A stretch of DNA of 64,000 bases, taken from positions 1 through 64,000 of the forward strand of contig NZ_JAAOZT010000010.1 of the NCBI RefSeq assembly GCF_011947285.1, written 5' to 3'. The notes below the pieces were generated by a model that searched no databases, was not told where the DNA came from, and was given only the letters and a program-made list of their open reading frames with translations. Origin of the DNA: Glaciimonas immobilis (lineage in GTDB: Bacteria; Pseudomonadota; Gammaproteobacteria; Burkholderiales; Burkholderiaceae_D). Position numbers and translations under genes: made by a program. Below, piece after piece: positions 45,122-53,085 of this stretch (its first letter is position 1; every line of letters begins with the position of its first letter).

Positions 45122-45952
45122 TTACGTAATCCGACGAATACTTTCGCTGATTTCATCGCGGTCAAATACTTTTAGCCAGTCATCGCGCATCAGGCGGGGT
45201 TTGCCGAATTCGATTGCTTTGTTGCAGGCGTCTGAGAAAGCACCGGGGATTTCGTTGAAAATGACGGCGCCCAGGATGTTCATATGGCCTAGTAGAAAGT
45301 CGCGTGCGGCTTCTTTTGGGACACCGCGGCGGACGGTTTCGTCCATCGCGTCGCGCATCACTGACAGCAACGTGGCGCAGATGGTTTCGGACAGGCCAGG
45401 CTCTAATATCGCCATCTGGTCTACTGTCAGACGATATGATCGCATGATCGGGGCGTAGATGACTTTCGCTACTGCTTCGCCGAGGTCGAAGGCTTCTTCC
45501 GGGCCTTGCATTAGCGCGCTGGTGATGGATTGTTTGGCCGCAGCGCCGCCAAAGTAGTCACGTCGGGCTTCTTCTGTCGTCTCATCGTTATAGATCGGCG
45601 GATGGCAAGGGTGCGCAACAAAGTAGGTCAGATCCGGTCGCACTGGCAGATGGCCGGCAAACGGTGCCGCCGCGTCAAGCGTCATGACCATGACGCCGGG
45701 GCGCAATTTAGGGGCAATCTCGGTGGCAATCTTGCCGATTAATGTGTCCGGGACGGCCAGGATGACGACATCGACATTATCCAACGCCGAGTCAACACTG
45801 ACGCAATCGATGCCCAGTTCGTCCTTCAATCGCTTTTGTCCGGCAGCACCGACTTCGACGTGCGAGACTTGATAGTCGGACGACTGCAAGTTCTTAGCCA
45901 GACGCACACCCATTTTGCCGCCAGCACCGAAAAGCGCGATTCTTTCGTTCAT
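45122..45952 (-). CDS. apnO: D-apionate oxidoisomerase-like dehydrogenase
   Basis: 276 residues from the ATG at 45952 (M-N-E-R-I-A-L-F-G-A-G-G-K-M-G), placed 6 nt after TTGGAG; four further in-frame codons are discarded. The N-terminal NAD-binding G-A-G-G-K-M-G loop is followed by a phosphogluconate-dehydrogenase-type C-terminal domain. F-V-A-H-P-C-H-P-P-I-Y-N-D-E (about 110-123) is a family hallmark, as is R-D-Y-F-G-G. The D-apionate oxidoisomerase ApnO oxidises D-apionate with NAD and moves a hydroxymethyl group to give 3-oxo-isoapionate. The adjoining kinase and RuBisCO-like genes supply the next two steps, which supports the call. Confidence 0.82.
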   Translation of the reverse strand: MNERIALFGAGGKMGVRLAKNLQSSDYQVSHVEVGAAGQKRLKDELGIDCVSVDSALDNVDVVILAVPDTLIGKIATEIAPKLRPGVMVMTLDAAAPFAGHLPVRPDLTYFVAHPCHPPIYNDETTEEARRDYFGGAAAKQSITSALMQGPEEAFDLGEAVAKVIYAPIMRSYRLTVDQMAILEPGLSETICATLLSVMRDAMDETVRRGVPKEAARDFLLGHMNILGAVIFNEIPGAFSDACNKAIEFGKPRLMRDDWLKVFDRDEISESIRRIT

Positions 45953-46055
45953 GATTAACTCCAATTTGGTTAAATATAATAAGGTCGAAGTAGAGCGAGA
46001 GTGTTGCCTGGGGACTACTTCACGAGTACCGGAGACTTTAATTCCGTATTTATGC

Positions 46056-47393
46056 TTAAGCCTTATGCATGCCGATAGGGTTGTTTTTAACAGCTGGTTT
46101 AGCCAACGTAGTGAGCGAGAAGGCGAGCACCGCCGATAGCAGCATCAATGCGCCAACGATGAACATGGGAGCCTGATATGAGCCGGTAGCGTCCTTTACC
46201 GCGCCGGTAACATACGGTGCGGCGAAACCCGCGATGTTGCCGATAGTATTAATCAGTGCGATCCCGGCAGCAGCACCAGCACCGGACAAAAAGCGTCCGG
46301 GGATGGACCAGAAGGTCGGCAGTGCTGAAAAGATTGCACATGCGGTCACGGTGATGACCGCGATAGTCGCGACCGGGGATTGCATGAACAGGGCGAGCGG
46401 GATACTGATCGCTCCAACCAGCGCCGGCACCCCAACATGCCAGGTTCTGACGCCGCGGCGCGTCGCGTCGCGACTCCACAGAAACAGTGCGGCAGCGGCG
46501 GGAAGGTAAGGCACGGCGGTGATGATGCCTTTTTGGACGACGTTGAATTTGGTCCCGAACTGTCCTTCAAAGCCGCCGATGATGGTCGGCAGGAAGAACG
46601 CCAACGCATATAAACCGTAAATCAGGCCGAAGTAAATTAGCGCCATGACCCATACACGTTTATCCAGCAAGGCTTTAAGAGCAAACGGATTGTGCGAGCC
46701 TTCCTTGTGCTGCTCTTCCTTTGCCAGCTCAGTGGTGAGCCAGTTTTTTTCCGCGGCGTTGAGCCATTTGGCATCCGCGGGTTTGTCGGCCAGATAAAAC
46801 CAGGCAACGATACCGACTGCAATCGCCGGAACACCAACACCGAAGAACATCAGTCGCCAGCCTTCTAGCCCGAACGCGCCATGCGCACTCATCAGCCATG
46901 CAGCTAGTGGCGCGCCGATCACGATGGTGAGCGGCTGCGCCAGATAGAACAGCGAAAGGATGTGGCTGCGATGTTTGGCCGGTACCCATAAGCTGAGAAA
47001 TAGAATCGCGCCCGGGAAAAATCCGGCTTCAGCGATACCCAGCAAAACCCGCAATATATACAGTTCAGGAATACTGCTGACCCAGGTGAACAGCAGCGTG
47101 ACGATGCCCCACGTGACCATGATGCGCGCCAGCCAACGGCGTGCACCAAATTTATAGAGCGCCAGATTGCTAGGAATTTCCAAAAAAATATAGCCGACAA
47201 AAAACACCCCCGCCGCAAAACCAAACTGCGCGGCGGTCAGACCTAAATCTTTGTTCAGTCCGTTAGGACCGGCAAACGAAATCGCGGTGCGGTCCAAAAA
47301 GTTGATAAAAAACATTAACGCTACAAAAGGTACCAGCCGTAGCGATACCTTTCTGATAGCGGATTTTTCGATAGCATTGGTTGCGGTATTCAC
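46056..47393 (-). CDS. MFS sugar-acid transporter (ACS family)
   Basis: 445 residues using the GTG at 47393, which has AAGGAG at ideal spacing; the frame stays open 50 codons upstream but is not hydrophobic or family-like. There are 12 transmembrane helices. The anion:cation symporter (TtuB/ExuT-like) branch is shown by N-F-L-D-R-T-A-I-S-F-A in helix 1, Y-I-F-L-E-I-P-S-N-L, R-V-L-L-G-I-A-E-A-G-F-F-P-G-A-I and W-V-P-A-K-H-R-S. Such carriers take up organic acids and sugar acids with protons. First in the operon, it likely imports D-apionate. A TGGTAT-N7-ATACCA dyad lies about 97 bp upstream of the start. Confidence 0.9.
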   Translation of the reverse strand: MNTATNAIEKSAIRKVSLRLVPFVALMFFINFLDRTAISFAGPNGLNKDLGLTAAQFGFAAGVFFVGYIFLEIPSNLALYKFGARRWLARIMVTWGIVTLLFTWVSSIPELYILRVLLGIAEAGFFPGAILFLSLWVPAKHRSHILSLFYLAQPLTIVIGAPLAAWLMSAHGAFGLEGWRLMFFGVGVPAIAVGIVAWFYLADKPADAKWLNAAEKNWLTTELAKEEQHKEGSHNPFALKALLDKRVWVMALIYFGLIYGLYALAFFLPTIIGGFEGQFGTKFNVVQKGIITAVPYLPAAAALFLWSRDATRRGVRTWHVGVPALVGAISIPLALFMQSPVATIAVITVTACAIFSALPTFWSIPGRFLSGAGAAAGIALINTIGNIAGFAAPYVTGAVKDATGSYQAPMFIVGALMLLSAVLAFSLTTLAKPAVKNNPIGMHKA

Positions 47394-47489
47394 AACTGTC
47401 TCCTTACGTTGATTAATTTTTATTATTTTTAATAGGGGGTATTGGGGCGATATCGTCCGACACGACGATATAAACTCCGGCATCTCAAC

Positions 47490-47508
47490 TGGTATAACGA
47501 GCATACCA
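47490..47508. promoter_or_regulatory. Candidate GntR operator before the MFS gene
   Basis: TGGTAT-AACGAGC-ATACCA, a perfect 6-bp inverted repeat spaced by 7 nt, 97 bp upstream of the GTG start of the MFS gene and 250 bp upstream of the divergent glycosyltransferase. It shares the TGGTAT half-site with the regulator promoter at 42136-42148. The rest of the gap 47394-47758 is AT rich and holds no gene. Confidence 0.55.
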
Positions 47509-47758
47509 CTGTGAATTGAGTTGATACAAGTTATTTTTAGCATGCAGGGTTGCCGCGAGGATGTTCGTAAGGTTTTAAATTGTATTTTTAATATTGATAT
47601 TGGACGTAAGGGGTCAAAAATTTATAAATAATTAACAAAAAGTTGCAGTATCAAGAAAATATTTCTTATGGAAAACTTAAGCCCTTACTTGGTTGAGAAA
47701 AAGGTTGTTGCGGAATGCGCGACCGGACGACTTTGCACTTTCATTGGAATTAATAACT

Positions 47759-49519
47759 ATGTTCGACAAGCGCTCACCGGGACACCACTCGGCAGCAGTT
47801 TTGCTCACAATGTTACCTGCGGTTGGCTGGCTGTACTGGTTAGCGGTATACAACCAAAATTTGCCGAGTTATTGCAGTCTGGGATTGATCTGCACAACGT
47901 TCCTCCTTAGCAAGACGGGAACGTGGTTTCGCTGGACGCCCGCGTATGTCGTGTGCGTCGCTCAAGCGGCTATTGCCGTCGTCTGGTATGCGGTAAATAT
48001 TGTTCTGCGGGCAGAGAGTTTCCCTGAGGAGCTGTGGGTGGCTTTATTTGCAAGTGTCGGCTGCATTCTCTTTTTGATCGTGGCGGCATCGATGTTGGAT
48101 CTGGTTTGGTTTCTGGGGAGGAGAAGGTTCCCAGTCCGGGACGCAATACGCCAATGCGAACCACCCGCAACATGGCCTGGGGTGTGCTTTCAGGTACCGG
48201 CCTATGACGAGCCGCCGGAGATGGTTATCAACACCATCAGCCAATTAATGCAGCAGGATTATCCCGGCAAATGGATGGTGCAGGTTATCGACAACAACAC
48301 GCCTGATGTGCTGACCTGGCATCCGGTGCGGGATTTTTGTGCAGAGTACGGGGACCGTATCGCATTCATGCATCTGGACAATTGGCCGGGGCACAAAGCG
48401 GGCGCGCTGAACGAGGGCATTCGTCGTCTGCCATCCTGGGTCGAGCATGTTGCAATAGTGGATGCAGACTATCTTGTCGCGCCTGATTTTTTGCAAATGG
48501 TGGTGAGGCAGCTCGCAGACATCCGCGTCGCATTTGTCCAGACGCCCCAAAGTTACCACGGCTGGCGAGGTTCTCGTTTTCGCGAAAGCGTTTTTTATAT
48601 GTACGAAGAATATTACCAGACGCGCAAGCCCGGACGTCGAGAGGTAAATGGTGTTATCTGCGTCGGTACGATGGCTGTGATCCGGCGCTCGGCGATAGAA
48701 GAAGCCGGTTTTTGGGACGAGACTTCGTGCACCGAAGATGCGGAAGTATCGGTGCGACTTTTAGGCAACGGCTGGCTTGGTCTCTATGATGATCGGGTGA
48801 AGGGTGTAGGAATTATGCCGCTCGATTTTAACGGATTGCGCCGCCAGCGCTTTCGCTGGGCACTTGGCATGATGCATATTTTCAGAAAACACTGGCGATT
48901 GTTATTCGGACTGCCGCAAAATGGTCAGCTCACCCTTTCGCAACAGCTTTCTCTCTGGGGACTTGCCAACCAGTATCTGGCAGCGTGGGTTCCCGTGGCC
49001 TCCATTGGACTTCTGACTTTAGCGGTGGGAGATGTGATGTTAGGGAATGGCAGTGTGAGAGTGCAGGCGTTATTACTATTGCCTTTAGCTGCATTGTTCC
49101 TTCAGGTATGGACCACGATAGCGTGCATATTGCTGGCAACGCGAGATGATACCCGGCCCATTGTCATCGCAGGCACCATTGCAGTCGGTTGGTCGCTCTC
49201 CTGGGTGACGGCCTGGGCCTGTATCTGCGCATTTGTTTCCCGCAGGGTGGTATTTCTGCGAACCCCCAAAACGGGGCGCGACAGCACAGGGTGGCAAGTA
49301 CTCCGAACAGCACTTCCGGAAACGGTCCTTGCTACGGCATCCACCTTGCTTATGTTGTGGTCATTAGAAAAATGTCCCGGTTATTTTTCGCTCATCGCCG
49401 GGTTGTTGGCCATTATGTTCGCCTGCGCGCCCTTAGTAACCATAGCGTATGTGCGTAATAAGAGAGAGTCAGACAAAATCGGCATCCCGAAAATTAGTGA
49501 ACATGAAACTAGCGCTTAG
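47759..49519 (+). CDS. Membrane GT2 family glycosyltransferase (processive type)
   Basis: 586 residues from the ATG at 47759 (M-F-D-K-R-S-P-G), preceded by GGAAT; the TTG at 47693 would add 22 residues. About four N-terminal helices are followed by a cytoplasmic GT-A domain (about residues 130-390). The nucleotide-sugar site has P-A-Y-D-E-P-P-E, the metal site V-D-A-D-Y-L-V, the acceptor/catalytic base T-E-D-A-E, and the processive Q-R-F-R-W motif. A block of four to five C-terminal helices follows. This is the architecture of cellulose- or curdlan-like synthases. The polymer cannot be named, and no helper genes (BcsB, deacetylase, export) adjoin it. Confidence 0.87.
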   Translation: MFDKRSPGHHSAAVLLTMLPAVGWLYWLAVYNQNLPSYCSLGLICTTFLLSKTGTWFRWTPAYVVCVAQAAIAVVWYAVNIVLRAESFPEELWVALFASVGCILFLIVAASMLDLVWFLGRRRFPVRDAIRQCEPPATWPGVCFQVPAYDEPPEMVINTISQLMQQDYPGKWMVQVIDNNTPDVLTWHPVRDFCAEYGDRIAFMHLDNWPGHKAGALNEGIRRLPSWVEHVAIVDADYLVAPDFLQMVVRQLADIRVAFVQTPQSYHGWRGSRFRESVFYMYEEYYQTRKPGRREVNGVICVGTMAVIRRSAIEEAGFWDETSCTEDAEVSVRLLGNGWLGLYDDRVKGVGIMPLDFNGLRRQRFRWALGMMHIFRKHWRLLFGLPQNGQLTLSQQLSLWGLANQYLAAWVPVASIGLLTLAVGDVMLGNGSVRVQALLLLPLAALFLQVWTTIACILLATRDDTRPIVIAGTIAVGWSLSWVTAWACICAFVSRRVVFLRTPKTGRDSTGWQVLRTALPETVLATASTLLMLWSLEKCPGYFSLIAGLLAIMFACAPLVTIAYVRNKRESDKIGIPKISEHETSA

Positions 49520-49558
49520 GTGGACGCCTATGGGGACGCCTAAGGGGAAAAGCGCCCC

Positions 49559-49584
49559 ACTGGCGATACCAAATAATCGCCAGT
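49559..49584. terminator. Hairpin between the glycosyltransferase and the gluconate dehydrogenase relic
   Basis: Perfect 9-bp stem ACTGGCGAT / ATCGCCAGT with an 8-nt loop, 40 bp after the glycosyltransferase stop. No T-run follows on either strand, so it may serve both convergent genes only weakly. Confidence 0.45.
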
Positions 49585-49667
49585 AAAATCACCACTAGCC
49601 CAAAAATTCTCGCCAGAAAAAATTGTCCTTCGTTCTCCCTAGCTTGATGATTGAACGAGCCTCTTAC

Positions 49668-50261
49668 TTAAGGCTTTGCCGCAAAAGTGCCCGAGCGTCC
49701 GGGCGCGAATGATGCTTCGGTGACAGCCTTCACCGGCACCGATATTTTGCGTATCTTCGCCACTTGCGCCGCTTTCGCTACGCCGCCGGTATTACTCCAA
49801 CTAGCTTGAATATAGGTGACCACTTGCGCTACCTGCTCGTCATTCAACAACGCTGCATACGGCGCCATCGTCAAGCCTACCAAAGCACTGCGATACATTT
49901 CTCGCGGATTCATATGAAACTGGTAGCCGAATTGTTCCGGCGCCACCACAAAGGGAGCTTGCATATACCAAAGTGCACCATAGGCGTAGGGCATGTTCAT
50001 TTGCAGATCGATAAATTCATGGACGCCCGATTCCAGCACGCCGGGACCTTCAGGGGCCGCCGGAATCAGGCCGTCAACCAATGTCCGCAAGACCGCCCAT
50101 TCCTCTTCGGTAAATTAGGTCGGTTTGAACGCATCTTGGGCGCTCGATACCGCAGATGCGATACCGGTCGCGCCGCCAACCAGTAAGACGACGGCGGGTG
50201 CTGCCGCCGCAGCATTGCGCAAAAAGTGGCGACGCGTGGGGGAAATGCCGATAATTTTCAT
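49668..50261 (-). pseudogene. Fused relic of gluconate 2-dehydrogenase (subunit 3 joined to cytochrome c end)
   Basis: From the ATG at 50261 the frame begins with a Tat signal, P-T-R-R-H-F-L-R-N-A-A-A-A-A-P, as in gluconate 2-dehydrogenase subunit 3. After F-K-P-T comes an in-frame TAA (50115-50117), then F-T-E-E-E-W-A-V-L continues the same protein through G-A-L-W-Y-M-Q-A-P-F. From about N-P-R-E-M-Y-R-S-A-L the similarity switches to the end of the cytochrome c subunit (M-A-P-Y-A-A-L-L-N-D-E-Q-V-A-Q-V-V-T-Y-I). The large FAD subunit and all CXXCH haem motifs are gone. So a nonsense codon plus an internal deletion of several kilobases is inferred. Confidence 0.78.
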
Positions 50262-50360
50262 GCAAGGTTCCTTAGAGATGGTTTCGCTATTTACTACCGT
50301 GCACAATAATTATTGCGTGGTTATTCCAATATATTTGGGGAGATATACGTGAAAACTAGT

Positions 50361-50404
50361 TTTGTATACAAAAGTATCATAAGGGAAAATGGTTTGCATG
50401 CAAA
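50361..50404. promoter_or_regulatory. Twin MarR-type operators
   Basis: Two perfect palindromes with one consensus: TTTGTATACAAA (50361-50372, inside a 14-bp palindrome) and TTTGCATGCAAA (50393-50404, inside GGTTTGCATGCAAACC). Their centres are 32 bp apart, about three helical turns. They lie 41 bp before the MarR gene and about 100 bp before the gluconate dehydrogenase relic. Confidence 0.65.
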
Positions 50405-50445
50405 CCTAATTTGACGGCGAATATTGCATCATGCACAATAGGTAA

Positions 50446-50931
50446 ATGGATACTGTTACCGAATTTTCACGTTTGCTTGGGCCTTTGCGGCGTGCAGTGA
50501 TGAAGAAAGCACGTGAGGCGGCAGCGCTACCCGACCTGCCGGAGGCACAGATTGAGCTGTTGAGAGTGCCCGCTGAAAGAGGCGCCATGAGCCCCAGTGA
50601 AGCCGCGGCACGTCTGCGCATCGCGCCCTCTACTATCAGCAATTTGGTACGCGCTATGCAGGTAGCTGATTTGATTGAGCGAATTCCGTCACCCGCTGAT
50701 TTACGCACAGTCACGCTCGTGCCTTCAGCTAGCGCGCGTGACCTGCTTAATCGTTATGACCGCACAAGTGCAATCGCCATCAAAAAAGCCGCCGATCATC
50801 TGGATGCAGATCAGCAGTTACAGTTTGAGCGCGCGATACCAGTTTTGAGAGCGCTTCTGACGGCGCTGGAGTTGCCGGAGGTATTGGGCATATTACCTAC
50901 CGACACGCCCGACAATAGCCCGGACAATTAA
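50446..50931 (+). CDS. MarR-family transcriptional regulator
   Basis: 161 residues with the MarR winged helix: L-P-E-A-Q-I-E-L-L-R-V-P-A-E-R-G-A-M-S-P-S-E-A-A-A-R-L-R-I-A-P-S-T-I-S-N-L-V-R-A-M (about 33-73), wing residues in R-I-P-S-P-A-D-L-R-T-V-T-L-V-P, and dimerisation helices at both ends. It probably represses its own gene and the divergent gluconate dehydrogenase relic through the twin palindromes between them. The ligand is unknown. With the dehydrogenase gone, the regulator may now control targets elsewhere. The C-terminus is short and acidic. Confidence 0.9.
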   Translation: MDTVTEFSRLLGPLRRAVMKKAREAAALPDLPEAQIELLRVPAERGAMSPSEAAARLRIAPSTISNLVRAMQVADLIERIPSPADLRTVTLVPSASARDLLNRYDRTSAIAIKKAADHLDADQQLQFERAIPVLRALLTALELPEVLGILPTDTPDNSPDN

Positions 50932-51273
50932 TCACCGCGATAACCTAAAGGACAGATGCCTCTGCTCCGATGCCATTCTTGACCATGGCGCTCCTCCATT
51001 CTCCGTGTCACTTTCATCGCCAACGTTATATTTCCAGACCACGCCGGACGACTTCGTTGCTCAATATGTGTCTCCGTCATGGGTCGTGGAAGAAGCGGCT
51101 ATGATGAGACAGGCACCACGCCAATGGATTTGTGGTATTGCATGCATTCGGTCGCGCTAAAATTGCGCGGATAATTTGCGCTATCGCTTAGAGGGGCTAG
51201 TCTGGTGACAGATAAGGTCATTAAAAGTGGCATGTAAAATTATCAATAAGCAGGTAATGCATAGGAGTATCAA
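50932..51273. other. Intergenic region before msrA
   Basis: About 340 bp holding the msrA promoter and the ribosome site ATAGGAG. No gene, repeat or clear hairpin was found. Confidence 0.5.
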
Positions 51274-51999
51274 ATGAACATTTCACACTCACGTTATGCC
51301 GCCCCCGTTGTGCGGATTCTTTCTACGCTATTGATAGGTGTTGCCGTTGTCACCGGTAGCGTAGGGCCAGTATGCGCATACGCTGCCGAGTCGGCGGTAA
51401 TCATTGCAGCACCCACGGTAAACCAAGCGAAAATAAAAGGTCCTCTGCAAATCGCCGTGTTTGCGGGCGGATGCTTCTGGGGTGTACAAGGCGTATTCGA
51501 ACATGTGCGCGGCGTGCGCAAGGTGGTTTCAGGTTACAGCGGCGGCGATAAGAACAGCGCGCAATACGACACGGTCAGTACGGGAAAGACTGGACACGCC
51601 GAGTCGGTCCAGATTACTTTTGATCCCGCCGAAGTGACTTATGGCGAACTACTGCAGGTGTTTTTTTCAGTGACGCAGGATCCTACCCAGCTTAACCGTC
51701 AGGGGCCAGATTCTGGTACGCAATATCGTTCCAATATTTTCTATGTGGATGACGCGCAAAAAAACATTGCTCAAGCATATATAGCGCAACTCACTAAAGC
51801 ACATGCCTTCAGCGGAAGCATCGTCACGCGCATAGATCCGCTAAAAAGTTTCTATCCTGCAGAGGCCTACCATCAGGACTTTCTGCTTCACAATCCTACG
51901 TTTCCTTATATTGTGTATAACGATTTGCCAAAGATTGAGAATCTGAAAAAAGTCTTCCCAAAGCTGTATACCAGCGTGGCTGTTGCTAGCGGGTATTAA
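51274..51999 (+). CDS. msrA: Peptide methionine sulfoxide reductase, exported form
   Basis: 241 residues. The N-terminus is a cleavable signal peptide (hydrophobic stretch about 13-35 ending C-A-Y-A-A-E), so this MsrA works in the periplasm. The catalytic cysteine is C67 in A-G-G-C-F-W-G-V-Q, and the substrate region G-Y-S-G-G-D and H-A-E-S-V-Q-I-T-F-D-P are intact. T-Q-D-P-T-Q-L-N-R-Q-G-P-D-S-G-T-Q-Y-R-S confirms the family. Resolving cysteines near the C-terminus, found in cytosolic MsrA, are not evident, so a periplasmic thiol donor may be used. It reduces methionine-S-sulfoxide in proteins after oxidative stress. Confidence 0.93.
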   Translation: MNISHSRYAAPVVRILSTLLIGVAVVTGSVGPVCAYAAESAVIIAAPTVNQAKIKGPLQIAVFAGGCFWGVQGVFEHVRGVRKVVSGYSGGDKNSAQYDTVSTGKTGHAESVQITFDPAEVTYGELLQVFFSVTQDPTQLNRQGPDSGTQYRSNIFYVDDAQKNIAQAYIAQLTKAHAFSGSIVTRIDPLKSFYPAEAYHQDFLLHNPTFPYIVYNDLPKIENLKKVFPKLYTSVAVASGY

Positions 52000-52417
52000 T
52001 TCAGCTTTTTAATCAAACACGCTAGTTAATTAGGTTTGACGCGGAACATTTAAAAAATCCAAAAAAGATTTCTCAAACAATGTTCGGCCGGAGCTTAAAG
52101 AGGGGCCGAACACGGTAACAGAAGGGCCGAACCCAGTAACTACCACGGTAATTTTTTGTTGTCTTTTTTGGAAGGGAACATTTATCCTTGTCTGTATCTA
52201 ATGTCAATAGCGGCCACAGTAGCGGTGCGAAAAAAGGGTTGGTGCGGCTCTTATCGGTGTATTAGCTGGAAGTAATATTCAGGCTAACGTTAGCAACAGA
52301 GTGCCTGGCACTATAGCTACCACCATTGTAGGGAGAGTGTGTCCGCAGCTATTCTGTACCGGGCCTGCTAAAAATAGGTGACGGTCAAATCATGAATGGG
52401 ACTTTCAGGAGATCACC
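52000..52417. other. Intergenic region with a short direct repeat
   Basis: About 420 bp with no gene. GGGCCGAACACGGTAAC and GGGCCGAACCCAGTAAC (about 52102-52140) form an imperfect direct repeat. The right end carries the ribosome site TTTCAGGAGAT of the next gene. Confidence 0.5.
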
Positions 52418-52846
52418 ATGCAATTAAATCCCTATCTCAGTTTTAATGGTCGGTGTGAGGAAGCATTTACATTTTATGCATCTTGTCTGGATGGCGAAGT
52501 TGTCGCAATGATGACTTACGGCGAGACCCCGATGGCAGACCAGATGGCACCAGGGTGGGAGTACAAAATCGCGCACGGTCGTCTGATGGTTGGTGACAAG
52601 CTATTGATGGGTGTGGATACCCCGCCAGATCGTTACGAAGCAGCCAAAGGCTTTCACGTACTGCTAGGGTTTGATGATCCGGAAGAAGCGGGCCGCGTGT
52701 TCACCGCATTAGCAACGGATGGCACCATACAATTGCCAATTGCGGAGACTTTCTGGGCGCAGCAGTTTGGTATTCTGATTGATCGGTTCGGCACGCCATG
52801 GATGATTAATTGTGAGAAAAGAGCTGACGGCGGCGATGCTGCTTAG
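52418..52846 (+). CDS. PhnB-like VOC-family protein
   Basis: 142 residues with a strong ribosome site (AGGAGATCACC). The start M-Q-L-N-P-Y-L-S-F-N-G-R-C-E-E-A-F-T-F-Y is typical of the PhnB/glyoxalase-like branch (formerly annotated 3-demethylubiquinone methyltransferase). G-F-H-V-L-L-G-F-D-D-P-E-E-A-G-R-V-F follows in the middle, and F-G-I-L-I-D-R-F-G-T-P-W-M-I-N ends the fold. No metal-binding set typical of true glyoxalase I is obvious. The function in the cell is unknown, and it is not linked to phn genes here. Confidence 0.9.
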   Translation: MQLNPYLSFNGRCEEAFTFYASCLDGEVVAMMTYGETPMADQMAPGWEYKIAHGRLMVGDKLLMGVDTPPDRYEAAKGFHVLLGFDDPEEAGRVFTALATDGTIQLPIAETFWAQQFGILIDRFGTPWMINCEKRADGGDAA

Positions 52847-53085
52847 TGTAATTGCAGTTATCTCACCCGTGGGAACGGGACGCAGGTAAATGGGAAACGG
52901 TTTAGTCATCCCCGATGATGTGATGTTTCCCAGGACATCCGCTACGATGGCGGTGGTCAAAGTGGTCATTTAGGGCGACAATCGTGCATCCGGTGGTTTA
53001 ATCAACACAGTCAACGCAAGCAACCCCACCATCGCTATTCCGAGCGCTAATACATCGAATTTGATTCAATCAAAATAATCCCCTT

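Noticed and set aside
49519-49640. A short minus-strand frame with a membrane-like stretch (F-F-L-A-R-I-F-G-L-V-V-I-L-L) beside the gluconate dehydrogenase relic
   Set aside because: No usable start codon before the hydrophobic part; might be a small protein or the tail of a lost gene, but cannot be supported.
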